Below, one piece after another: positions 25,889 to 33,213 of a DNA stretch of 64,000 nt (the first letter of the stretch is position 1; every line of letters begins with the position of its first letter). The stretch is taken from NCBI GenBank assembly GCA_019119555.1, contig DWWU01000021.1, forward strand, positions 1 through 64,000. The letters run 5' to 3'. Source of the stretch: Candidatus Fusicatenibacter intestinigallinarum. GTDB taxonomy: Bacteria; Bacillota; Clostridia; Lachnospirales; Lachnospiraceae. A program made the position numbers and the translations under genes. The notes below the pieces were generated by a model. It had not been told where the DNA came from. It worked only from the letters and a program-made list of their open reading frames with translations, and did no database searches.

Positions 25889-26424
25889 ATTTACCAAATA
25901 AACTGACAATACTGAGAATGATCATGGTTCCGTTTTTTGTTCTTTTTATGCTGGTTCCCATTGGAGGGCCTGCGAACAAATGGATTGCCCTCGCAATCTT
26001 TGTTGTGGCGAGTCTGACGGATACGCTGGACGGGTACATCGCCCGCAGGGATCATCTGATCACCGATTTCGGAAAATTTATGGACCCGCTGGCGGATAAG
26101 CTGCTTGTATGTTCGGCGCTGATCTGCTTTGTGGAGCTTGGCGATCTGCCGGCGTGGATGGTCATAGTGATCATCGCCCGTGAATTCATCATCAGCGGAT
26201 TCCGCCTGGTTGCGTCCGACAACGGTATTGTAATCGCCGCCAGCAAGACAGGAAAGCTGAAGACCATCAGCCAGATGGTGATGGTTGTTCTGGTGATTGC
26301 GGATCTGGGCGACATTTTTGACGTACTGAAGCAGATTTTCATCTGGCTGGCGCTGATTCTGACTGTTGTATCACTGATCGAATATATTGCGAAAAACAAA
26401 AACGTACTTTCTATGCAGAGTTAA
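25885..26424 (+). CDS. pgsA: CDP-diacylglycerol-glycerol-3-phosphate 3-phosphatidyltransferase
   Basis: A 179-residue membrane enzyme that makes phosphatidylglycerol phosphate from CDP-diacylglycerol and glycerol-3-phosphate, the first committed step to phosphatidylglycerol. It carries the CDP-alcohol phosphotransferase signature: DTLDGYIARRDHLITDFGKFMDPLADK, reading D-G-x2-A-R-x8-G-x3-D-x3-D (split here by the usual spacing). Several hydrophobic helices flank it. It overlaps rimO by four bases and precedes cinA by 14, the common rimO-pgsA-cinA order in Firmicutes. Confidence 0.93.
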   Translation: MNLPNKLTILRMIMVPFFVLFMLVPIGGPANKWIALAIFVVASLTDTLDGYIARRDHLITDFGKFMDPLADKLLVCSALICFVELGDLPAWMVIVIIAREFIISGFRLVASDNGIVIAASKTGKLKTISQMVMVVLVIADLGDIFDVLKQIFIWLALILTVVSLIEYIAKNKNVLSMQS

Positions 26425-26438
26425 GGAGGCGGACATCA

Positions 26439-27686
26439 ATGGTTGCAGAAATCATTTCGGTTGGAACAGAGATCCTGATGGGAAACATCACAAACACGAA
26501 CGCAGTGTATTTTGCACGGCAGTGCGCGGCGCTTGGCATTGATTGTTACTATCAGGATGTTGTCGGAGACAATGAAGAACGAATGACACAGACGATCCGG
26601 ACGGCGCTCGGCCGCTCTGATCTGATCTTTTTGTCCGGAGGCCTGGGACCGACGGAGGACGACCTGACCAAAGAAGTGGTATGCAAAGTGATGGAGGAGC
26701 CCCTGGTGGAAGATCCCCATACGAGGGCTCTGATTCAGAGTTATATGGAAAGTCATCTGAAATCAAATCCCGGATCCTCGATTACTGCGAACAACTGGAA
26801 GCAGGCGCTGGTGCCCGAGCACGGAATCGTTCTGGACAATGAAAACGGCACTGCGCCGGGATTGATTATCGAGAAAAACGGAAAAATCGCCGTACTTCTT
26901 CCGGGGCCTCCCATTGAGATGAAGCCGCTGTTTGAGGAGCAGGTGATTCCGTATCTGCGCGGCAGACAGGAAGACATTCTGTATTCTCATATGGTGAAGA
27001 TCTGCGGAATCGGAGAGAGCGCTGTGGAGACAGAGATCCTGGATCTGATCGACCACCAGTCCAACCCGACGCTGGCAACCTATGCAAAGACCGGGGAAGT
27101 ACATCTGCGCGTTACCGCGAAGGCGGAAAATGAGGAGAAGGCCCTTGCTCTGATGGCGCCGGTGGAAGAGGAGCTGAAGAAACGATTCGGCAATCACATT
27201 TATACAATGGAAGAGGAAGTCACACTGGAGGAAGCGGTCGTACAGCTGCTGAAAGAAAAGGGGCTTCGTCTGACAACCGCCGAATCCTGCACCGGCGGCG
27301 CGATTGCTTCCCGCATTGTCAATGTGCCCGGAGCTTCCGAGGTGCTGGAACAGGGAATTGTGACTTATTCCAATGAGGCGAAGCAGCGGTATCTGGGCGT
27401 CAGCGAAGAGACGCTTGCCCGGTACGGCGCTGTCAGCACGCAGACTGCCTGTGAAATGGCTGAGGGAGGATGCCGGAATACCGGCACAGAAGCCTGCATC
27501 TCTGTCACGGGAATTGCCGGACCCGGCGGCGGTACGCCGGAGAAACCGGTAGGTCTCGTCTATATGGGATGCTGCGTCAACGGAAAAACGACGGTGGAGG
27601 AGTATCACTTCCGCGGCAACCGCACCAAAATCCGTGAGCAGGCTGTGGTAAAAGCTCTGACACTTCTCAGACGCTGTATCTTATAA
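26439..27686 (+). CDS. cinA: Competence/damage-inducible protein CinA
   Basis: A 415-residue two-domain protein. The N-terminal MoCF-like domain (about 1-170; VGTEILMGNITNTN, SGGLGPTEDD) is linked in other bacteria to ADP-ribose pyrophosphatase or NMN-related activity. The C-terminal domain (about 255-415; TTAESCTGGAIASRIV, GIAGPGGGTPEKPVG) matches nicotinamide mononucleotide deamidase. Together these suggest pyridine nucleotide recycling. AAGGAGG precedes the ATG. In many Firmicutes recA follows cinA; here a terminator follows and recA is not in the window. Confidence 0.92.
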   Translation: MVAEIISVGTEILMGNITNTNAVYFARQCAALGIDCYYQDVVGDNEERMTQTIRTALGRSDLIFLSGGLGPTEDDLTKEVVCKVMEEPLVEDPHTRALIQSYMESHLKSNPGSSITANNWKQALVPEHGIVLDNENGTAPGLIIEKNGKIAVLLPGPPIEMKPLFEEQVIPYLRGRQEDILYSHMVKICGIGESAVETEILDLIDHQSNPTLATYAKTGEVHLRVTAKAENEEKALALMAPVEEELKKRFGNHIYTMEEEVTLEEAVVQLLKEKGLRLTTAESCTGGAIASRIVNVPGASEVLEQGIVTYSNEAKQRYLGVSEETLARYGAVSTQTACEMAEGGCRNTGTEACISVTGIAGPGGGTPEKPVGLVYMGCCVNGKTTVEEYHFRGNRTKIREQAVVKALTLLRRCIL

Positions 27687-27697
27687 ACAAAAGAAAA

Positions 27698-27739
27698 AAA
27701 CGGAGAAACATCAGAAGAAGATTCGGTGTTTCTCCGTTT
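27698..27739. terminator. Terminator after cinA
   Basis: AAACGGAGAAACA pairs over 13 bases with TGTTTCTCCGTTT around a 16-base loop. A-rich and T-rich flanks make it usable from both strands; it separates cinA from the convergent small gene. Confidence 0.82.
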
Positions 27740-27786
27740 CTGCCATATCTGCCCTTCCGGACAAATGCGGTATCCGGAAGGGCTCC

Positions 27787-28059
27787 TCATTTTTTCAGCA
27801 TTTTTATCATCTGCAGCATCTGGTCGATTCTGGCTGTCTCCTCCGGAGATTTGTTTCTCTTCAGAACCTGGATTACCAGTTCCATTTCCGCGTTGCTGAA
27901 CTGTAGTCCTTTCTCTTTGGAGGTATTTGCCGCCGTCATAAGAATCGGCAGCAGTTCACTGACCCCTTTTCCGTTTCCCATCGCTGCCATTGACTGAAGC
28001 ATCTGCAGCTTTTCTTTCTGAATACCCGAGAGATTCGGGTCTTTTGTCCAGTCATCCAT
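27787..28059 (-). CDS. Uncharacterised 90-residue protein
   Basis: Not recognised. The product is a small, Met-rich, probably all-helical cytoplasmic protein (MDDWTKDPNLSG, then AMGNGKGVSELLPILMTAAN and a final MLQMIKMLKK) without signal peptide or membrane helix. Helices with regularly spaced Met, Leu and Ile suggest oligomerisation. Its start overlaps the end of the upstream gene by eight bases, so the two are almost certainly co-translated and may act together. Similar two-gene sets may occur in related clostridia, but no function is offered. Confidence 0.75.
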   Translation of the reverse strand: MDDWTKDPNLSGIQKEKLQMLQSMAAMGNGKGVSELLPILMTAANTSKEKGLQFSNAEMELVIQVLKRNKSPEETARIDQMLQMIKMLKK

Positions 28060-28432
28060 TGGGTTCTTCCTCCTTTTCCATTTCCGGCGTCTGACCTTCT
28101 TCCTGATACATCTGGAACACCTGTACGGCGCTGAATGCGGTCATGACGTGATTCAGATTTTCTTTCATTTCGCCGGATGCAAACTGGCTGATGGACTGAA
28201 GCATTTCCATCGGATTCGCCGCAGTCGCTTCCCGTTCGGACATCATTGAAATTTCCTGTGAATGAGAAAACAGCTGAATGGTTCTCTGAAGCTCAAGGAC
28301 TTTGGCAAATACAGACAGCATCGACTGGACATTGGGGCTGGCATAAGGAATCGCAGCCTTCAGTATCTGCAGCTGATCCTCTGCAATCATCTGATCCAGC
28401 GGCGTCATTTTTACGGAATCCTGTTCGTTCAT
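28052..28432 (-). CDS. Uncharacterised 126-residue protein
   Basis: Not recognised. A helical, Met- and Gln-rich protein with an acidic end (about the last 15 residues, EMEKEEEP). The middle carries ASPNVQSMLSVFAKVLELQRT and later NPMEMLQSISQFASGEM, amphipathic helices without membrane character. The start at 28432 was preferred because ATGAGGTC gives a GAGG site six bases upstream; an ATG at 28444 has none. It is translationally coupled to the 90-residue gene behind it, and both share a style of short Met-rich helices, so they may be partners. Confidence 0.72.
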   Translation of the reverse strand: MNEQDSVKMTPLDQMIAEDQLQILKAAIPYASPNVQSMLSVFAKVLELQRTIQLFSHSQEISMMSEREATAANPMEMLQSISQFASGEMKENLNHVMTAFSAVQVFQMYQEEGQTPEMEKEEEPNG

Positions 28433-28541
28433 GAAAGACCTCATGATTCAGAATTTCTATATCTTATGCATGGACATACAGAAAAAGAACCATGGAATCC
28501 TTTTTTTCATATGATATAACGTAACTGAAAAAGAGGGAAAG

Positions 28542-28569
28542 GTAACAGTTCAGCCGGCTGAACTGTAAC
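28542..28569. repeat. Dispersed palindrome copy 13
   Basis: GTAACAGTTCAGCCG with mirror arm GCTGAACTGTAAC. It ends 11 bases before a small plus-strand gene, near where its ribosome site should be. Confidence 0.88.
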
Positions 28570-28580
28570 GGGAAAAGACA

Positions 28581-28772
28581 ATGAAAGACAATCGAAAAGA
28601 GCGTAAAGAGAGATCGAAACTTATCATAGACGGAAATGCATTTTATGAACTGGATCTTGACTGTGTCCGCTGTCGGGAGGCACGCCGGAAAGAGAAGGAG
28701 AATTTTCAGAAAGACGGAGAAAAAGATCCAGGATCTTCAGGGCATCGCGGAAAGAACATGATGCAGGAATAA
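28581..28772 (+). CDS. Small basic uncharacterised protein (63 residues)
   Basis: Not recognised. A charged, Lys/Arg/Glu-rich 63-residue product with one ordered-looking block, KLIIDGNAFYELDLDCVRC, near residues 13-31, followed by a hydrophilic helical tail. Two Cys are spaced C-x2-C (CVRC), so metal binding is conceivable but unproven. The ribosome site is poor (GGGAAAAG next to a dispersed palindrome). It lies alone between a divergent pair of small genes and strong hairpins. It might be a real small gene or a chance frame; the regular block makes chance less likely. Confidence 0.45.
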   Translation: MKDNRKERKERSKLIIDGNAFYELDLDCVRCREARRKEKENFQKDGEKDPGSSGHRGKNMMQE

Positions 28773-28780
28773 CATTTGAA

Positions 28781-28819
28781 ATGCCGGCGGCGCCTGCACG
28801 ATGAGAGGACCGCCGGCAT
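28781..28819. terminator. Hairpin after the 63-residue gene
   Basis: ATGCCGGCGG (28781-28790) pairs perfectly with CCGCCGGCAT (28810-28819). There is no T run, so its terminator role is uncertain. Confidence 0.5.
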
Positions 28820-28843
28820 TCAGGAGGGAAACGTAGACAGCCG

Positions 28844-28886
28844 AAAGGCCCTCCGTCGGGTATCCTGTGCCCGCCGGAGGGCCTTT
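28844..28886. terminator. Strong bidirectional terminator
   Basis: AAAGGCCCTCCG pairs with CGGAGGGCCTTT over 12 bases with an inner CGGG/CCCG stem. It lies downstream of the Cys-rich gene on the minus strand and of the 63-residue gene on the plus strand. Confidence 0.7.
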
Positions 28887-28900
28887 GCAGCCGCTCAGAT

Positions 28901-28930
28901 GCAGTTATTCAGCCGGATGAGAACGACTGC
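28901..28930. repeat. Diverged dispersed palindrome copy 14
   Basis: GCAGTTATTCAGCCGG with arm TGAGAACGACTGC, a degenerate copy between the terminator and the Cys-rich gene. Confidence 0.55.
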
Positions 28931-28966
28931 GCTTTTTGGATTTTCCCGTGTCAGAAGCAGGTCAGA

Positions 28967-29200
28967 TCAGCAGCCACAGCCATTTCCATTTCCATTTCCG
29001 CCGCAGCAGAACAGAAGCAGGAGAATCAGCAGGCAGCTGTCATTTCCGCAGCTGTTGAACATGGAGTTTCCGTTTCCGCAGAAGCAGTTCAGCAGAAGCA
29101 GGATCCAGATCACGTTGCATCCGCAGGAACTTCCGTTGAACAGGCCGTTATTTCCGGAATCACATCCACATCCACAGTTTGTAGCAGCTAAATCACTCAT
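28967..29200 (-). CDS. Cys/Gly/Asn-rich small protein (HCB protein 13-like)
   Basis: A 77-residue protein made of Cys-Gly-Asn clusters alternating with short hydrophobic stretches: MSDLAATNCGCGCDSGNN, then NVIWILLLLNCFCGNGN, SCLLILLLLFCCGGNGN and a final GCGC. This matches small clostridial proteins that databases label chorion class high-cysteine HCB protein 13; the name is historical and no role is established. The composition suggests disulfide or metal cross-linking, perhaps at a membrane or spore layer (inference). The start at 29200 follows a strong TTTGGAGG site; a longer reading to 29236 does not. Confidence 0.75.
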   Translation of the reverse strand: MSDLAATNCGCGCDSGNNGLFNGSSCGCNVIWILLLLNCFCGNGNSMFNSCGNDSCLLILLLLFCCGGNGNGNGCGC

Positions 29201-29260
29201 ATCATTTCCTCCAAATTGATTTGGTTTACACTTCATGATATGTGTCTGAGCTGCATTTGG

Positions 29261-29494
29261 TTACAAAGAAAAATCAAACAGTTTTTTTACCGGAATGTCC
29301 AGTGCATCGGCAATGTCAAGCAGAAGATTCAGTGAGATGGATGTTTTTGTGTTCGGCGCTTCGATATTGCTCATATGTGTCCGGCTGATATGAACAGCCT
29401 CCGCCAGCTGGCTCTGAGTCATTCCTCTGGCCTTGCGGTAATAGGCGATGGTCAGACCCAGCATCCTCAGCTGGTTCATTCTTTCGTTATCCAT
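29261..29494 (-). CDS. XRE family helix-turn-helix regulator
   Basis: A 77-residue protein that is almost entirely one Cro/C1-type DNA-binding domain. The helix-turn-helix reads TQSQLAEAVHISRTHMSNIEA (split: first helix to AEAV, recognition helix from SRTHMS), followed by SLNLLLDIADALDIPVKKLF. No sensor domain is present. A GAGAGGAGG site precedes the ATG. It lies 60 bases upstream of the Cys-rich protein in the same orientation, so it could be co-transcribed with it or regulate it. Its targets are unknown. Confidence 0.88.
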   Translation of the reverse strand: MDNERMNQLRMLGLTIAYYRKARGMTQSQLAEAVHISRTHMSNIEAPNTKTSISLNLLLDIADALDIPVKKLFDFSL

Positions 29495-29539
29495 GGGATT
29501 TCCTCCTCTCGTATATTCATTGCCACAAATATTATGCTT

Positions 29540-29585
29540 TCATGCGGTCAGTGCATTCACTGTACAGACCAGGCTGAACGGTAAC
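29540..29585 (-). repeat. Composite repeat, copy C
   Basis: Read on the minus strand: GTTACCGTTCAGCCT, then GGTCTGTAC ... GCACTGACC. It lies directly before the stop codon end of the subtilase gene, between it and the XRE gene. Confidence 0.72.
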
Positions 29586-29586
29586 G

Positions 29587-31281
29587 TCAGGTTGTCATCA
29601 GGGTGAGGAATGTGTTATACAGGTTCAACGTCCCGTATCCCCATTCTCTGTTCGGATAGACCAGCGCAGGATCCCTGAGAGCGCCGCGGATCAGATAACT
29701 TTTCAATTCCTGGGTGGTGAAGTAGCGGATCTGTGTGCGCTCCATTCCCCACTGAATCAGCAGTGCGGTCGCTCCGGAAGCCAGCGCTGCCGCAGCGCTC
29801 GTGCCGGTTCTGTCAACATAGCTTCCCAGCGGACCGGGACCGGTGACGTTGACTCCCGGTGATACGAAATCCGGTTTTACATCCTGCTCCGCCGTGTATC
29901 CTCTGCCGGAATTTACGTACAGACCGCCGCTCACCGCGTCGCAGGCGCCGGTGGTAATGATGGTTTCCGGCGATGACGGGCTGGTCAGCGTTGTATATGG
30001 ATCCGGCGACAGGAACGTGATATCGGGATCGGAAAAACCGGTGATCGGAAGCCAGAGATGAAACTCCCGGTCGAGGGGATCGGCGCCGTACACCTGGAGA
30101 TTCCAGATTCCCGCGGTCGGTCTGGCAAAGCGGATGACGATCAGCTGCTGGCCGCCGGAAGTCACAGCTTCATACTTTACAAAGATTCTGGTTTCCTCCA
30201 GGATAAAGCTGCCGGTGGTCTCCACTGTCAGGGACACCGGAATCCGCGGAACAGACTCGCCTACCGGAGAGCGGAAACCCACGGAAAAAAGCTGAGGAGT
30301 CTGTCCCCAGAGTTCCATCGTAAATCCGACGCTTCCTTCCGGAACCAGAATCTCAACATTCACCGGTCCATCGGAGGAGGATACAGAGCCGCGATAATGA
30401 TGCGCACGTCCCGCCTCGTTCCCTGCGGCGACCACCGGCGTGACTCCCTGAATCTGTCCCAGCCTGCGGAGAGAAAAGGACAGTGGGAGAGAAGCACTGC
30501 GGCTTCCCTGGTTGCTGCCCAGCCCAAGGCAGATCACCAGCGGTTTTTGGTACTGCAGGGCTTTCTGGGTCAGAAACCGGATGCCCGCCATGATATCGTT
30601 CTCCTGAAACGCGGTAGCGCCCGGGGACAGAAAGAAAAAATCTCTGAGATATTGTTTGGCCGGTTTCAGACGGACTACAATCAGATCCGCATCGGGGGCG
30701 GCTCCGATAAATCCCTGTTCCTCGTCGGATGTTCCGGCGGCGACGCCCGCCAGATAAGTTCCGTGTCCGTCCGGGTCGGCGGCAGGTACGACTGCCAGCG
30801 GGTTTTCGCTGCGCAGCGCTTCGTCGATCTGCTCTTTGGTGTATTCGCTTCCGTAGGGAAACATTGCGGGAGGCGCGCCGGCTCTGTCTGTCTGATCCCA
30901 GATGGCCAGAAGCCGCGTCGTCCCGTCAGTTTTGCGGAAGGCCGGATGCGTATAGTCGATCCCTGTATCCACAAAACCGATGATTACGCCTGTACCTGTA
31001 AGACTCAGCACCGGCTGTGTCTGTACCTGGAGGATTCCTGCGCTTTCCAGAGACACAGTGGAGAGGGGCGTGAACAGCTTCGGCACAGAATTATAGGGGA
31101 TATCCCCGAACTGATTGGCAGGAAGAAGCCGCCGTTCGTAAAAAAATGAAGAAAACTGGGCGTTCAGCTCAAAGGAATTCTGACTGACTGATGATCCGGA
31201 ATTCTGAAAGGCGTCCAGATAGAAACTTCTGACAATCAGATCCGCGTAGTCTTCCGAGTAAACAAGTTCTTCCAGTGTCAA
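29587..31281 (-). CDS. S8 family serine peptidase, Csp-like subtilase
   Basis: A 564-residue subtilisin-family protease. The catalytic triad is intact: Asp105 (FVDTGIDYTHP), His173 (DPDGHGTYLAG) and Ser495 (TGTSAAAALASG); the oxyanion Asn lies in VVAAGNEAG. A short prosegment precedes the core, and about 150 residues of beta-rich sequence are inserted before the Ser motif. This layout matches the Csp proteases that process the germination hydrolase SleC in Clostridia, so a spore role is a fair inference. There is no signal peptide. The only usable start is a TTG at 31281 with a weak GGATGG site. Confidence 0.82.
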   Translation of the reverse strand: MTLEELVYSEDYADLIVRSFYLDAFQNSGSSVSQNSFELNAQFSSFFYERRLLPANQFGDIPYNSVPKLFTPLSTVSLESAGILQVQTQPVLSLTGTGVIIGFVDTGIDYTHPAFRKTDGTTRLLAIWDQTDRAGAPPAMFPYGSEYTKEQIDEALRSENPLAVVPAADPDGHGTYLAGVAAGTSDEEQGFIGAAPDADLIVVRLKPAKQYLRDFFFLSPGATAFQENDIMAGIRFLTQKALQYQKPLVICLGLGSNQGSRSASLPLSFSLRRLGQIQGVTPVVAAGNEAGRAHHYRGSVSSSDGPVNVEILVPEGSVGFTMELWGQTPQLFSVGFRSPVGESVPRIPVSLTVETTGSFILEETRIFVKYEAVTSGGQQLIVIRFARPTAGIWNLQVYGADPLDREFHLWLPITGFSDPDITFLSPDPYTTLTSPSSPETIITTGACDAVSGGLYVNSGRGYTAEQDVKPDFVSPGVNVTGPGPLGSYVDRTGTSAAAALASGATALLIQWGMERTQIRYFTTQELKSYLIRGALRDPALVYPNREWGYGTLNLYNTFLTLMTT

Positions 31282-31338
31282 ACGCCTGTACCATCCGTTT
31301 TTTATTCAGTATACGAATCCCGGACATAAAATATGAAT

Positions 31339-32772
31339 TTACTCCAGCAGACCGCTGATATCCCGGCCCGGAACCTCCATCGGGTACTGGCTGTCAAAGC
31401 ATGCCTTGCAGATCGGCAGATCGCCGACCATCTCCTGGAGAAGTTCAATCGGCATATAGCCAAGGGAATCAGCGCCGATCATCTGACGGATTTCCTCTGT
31501 GGAATGGGTATGGGCAATCAGCTGCTGATTGGACGGAACATCCGTGCCGAAATAGCAGGGATAGAGGAACGGAGGCGAACTGATACGCACATGAACTTCT
31601 TTTGCCCCTGCTTTTTTCATCATGGTGATGATATTGGCGATCGTGGTTCCCCGGACGATGGAGTCATCCACGAGGACAATCCGTTTGCCTCTGACCACCG
31701 GTTCCAGGACGCTCAGCTTGATTTTGACACTGGATTCCCGTTCTTTCTGACTCGGCTTGATGAAAGTTCTGCCGATATAGCTGTTTTTGTGGAAGGCAAG
31801 AGCAAAAGGAATGCCGGACGCCTCGGAATATCCTTTGGCGGCGGTCAGCCCGGAATCAGGAACGCCGACCACAAGATCCGCATCCACCGGGTAGGTTCTT
31901 GCGAGAATGCCTCCCGCACGGATTCTTGATTCATAGACATTGATTCCGTCCAGGCAGCTGTCCAGACGGGCAAAGTAGATATATTCAAAAATACAGTGGG
32001 CTTTCGTAACGCTGCCCGGCATAAACTCTGACCGGAGTTGTCCGTTCTGATCCACCGTCACGATCTCGCCCGGTGCCACATCGCGGACAAATTCCGCGCC
32101 GATGGAGGAGAGCGCACAGCTTTCCGATGCGAAAATCCAGGCGTTTCCTCTTTTGCCGATGCAGAGCGGTTTCAATCCGTAAGGGTCCCGCACGCCGATC
32201 AGTTTTCTCGGACTCATGATGACGAGTCCGTAAGCACCGCGGATTTTTTCCACAGTCTTGCGGATCGCCTCCTCGACCGTTGCGGAATGTACCCGTTCCC
32301 GGGCGATATGATAGGCGATGATTTCCGAGTCGATGGTCGTGTGGAAGATCGCGCCGGTGTATTCCATCTCTTCGCGAAGTTCCATTGCGTTGACAAGGTT
32401 TCCGTTGTGCGCCAGGGCCAGCGAACCTTTCAGATATTTCAGTACAAGGGGCTGAGCGTTTTCCAGAGTCGTTGCTCCTGTCGTGGAATAGCGCACATGG
32501 CCGATTCCGATGTTTCCCTTCAGCTTTTCCAGCCGTGATTCCCGGAACACTTCCTGTACAAGGCCCATGCCTTTGTAAAAGTTCACCTGCCCCTTCGGAC
32601 CGCTGGTATCCGAAACGGCGATTCCGCAGGATTCCTGTCCCCGGTGCTGCAGCGCGGAAAGCCCGTAGTAAATGGAGGCACTTACGTCTTCGCCGTCCGG
32701 GTCGTAGATTCCGAAAACGCCGCATTCTTCTTTCAGCCCGCTCTCGTAGTTTCCGTAGTTTGTAGTTTTCAT
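31339..32772 (-). CDS. purF: Amidophosphoribosyltransferase
   Basis: A 477-residue enzyme that makes phosphoribosylamine from PRPP and glutamine, the first step of purine synthesis. The glutaminase nucleophile follows a short propeptide (KEECGVFGIYD, Cys16), as in the Bacillus type that is cleaved after assembly. The PRPP site is seen in VLVDDSIVRGTT. Cysteines in YPCYFGTD and CKACFD match ligands of the structural 4Fe-4S cluster of Bacillus-type PurF, whose loss makes the enzyme oxygen-labile. It stands alone here, away from other pur genes, and diverges from pyrG with its own promoter. Confidence 0.94.
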   Translation of the reverse strand: MKTTNYGNYESGLKEECGVFGIYDPDGEDVSASIYYGLSALQHRGQESCGIAVSDTSGPKGQVNFYKGMGLVQEVFRESRLEKLKGNIGIGHVRYSTTGATTLENAQPLVLKYLKGSLALAHNGNLVNAMELREEMEYTGAIFHTTIDSEIIAYHIARERVHSATVEEAIRKTVEKIRGAYGLVIMSPRKLIGVRDPYGLKPLCIGKRGNAWIFASESCALSSIGAEFVRDVAPGEIVTVDQNGQLRSEFMPGSVTKAHCIFEYIYFARLDSCLDGINVYESRIRAGGILARTYPVDADLVVGVPDSGLTAAKGYSEASGIPFALAFHKNSYIGRTFIKPSQKERESSVKIKLSVLEPVVRGKRIVLVDDSIVRGTTIANIITMMKKAGAKEVHVRISSPPFLYPCYFGTDVPSNQQLIAHTHSTEEIRQMIGADSLGYMPIELLQEMVGDLPICKACFDSQYPMEVPGRDISGLLE

Positions 32773-32863
32773 GTCTGATCTGTTTCTCCTTTTCTCTTCT
32801 GCATGCCTGCGGCAGGGCTGTCCCGCTCAGGGAATCTCTGAAAATCTGCCGCCGCATGGAATG

Positions 32864-32912
32864 AAAAAAAGACAAAAAGGCCACCCTTTTGTTTGATGGA
32901 ACCCCTTTGTCT
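32864..32912 (-). terminator. Possible attenuator in the purF leader
   Basis: On the minus strand the transcript would start near 32915 and at once form AGACAAA ... TTTGTCT (7 pairs, long loop) followed by seven T. An alternative smaller hairpin AAAAGG/CCTTTT lies inside it. This could end transcription before purF, but no ligand-binding domain is recognised. Confidence 0.4.
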
Positions 32913-32921
32913 CAGACTAAA

Positions 32922-32951
32922 ATTATACGCTTCTTTACAAAATAATGTCAA
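32922..32951 (-). promoter_or_regulatory. Promoter of purF
   Basis: TTGACA (32946-32951), an 18-base spacer and TATAAT (32922-32927) on the minus strand, about 150 bases before purF. Confidence 0.82.
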
Positions 32952-33061
32952 TAGATTGCAAAGCACTTTTTTGATTTTATTTCTTTTTTATGGTAAGAAG
33001 GTTTTTTTCGACAGTTATTTCGGAAATTTTACCAAAATTGAAAAAAAGGAGAAAAAAAATG

Positions 33062-33089
33062 TTGCAAATATCCCTGTCCGTGCTACAAT
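33062..33089 (+). promoter_or_regulatory. Promoter of pyrG
   Basis: TTGCAA (33062-33067), a 16-base spacer and TACAAT (33084-33089), about 125 bases before pyrG. Confidence 0.6.
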
Positions 33090-33128
33090 GGGAACTGTTT
33101 TTTTATGAAAGATTTCAGTGGGCGAATC

Positions 33129-33155
33129 GTTACAGCTGAGCTGTTGAACTGTTGC
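33129..33155. repeat. Dispersed palindrome copy 15
   Basis: GTTACAGCTGAGCTG with arm TTGAACTGTTGC in the presumed pyrG leader. Confidence 0.72.
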
Positions 33156-33213
33156 GGCGGATAGCGGTATGCCGCTGAATCTGATGCGTTGCAACGAACA
33201 GGAGGGAATCGTT

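Noticed and set aside
32773-32921. Purine or PRPP riboswitch in the purF leader
   Set aside because: The leader is too short and lacks the conserved cores of these aptamers; only a terminator-like hairpin is seen.
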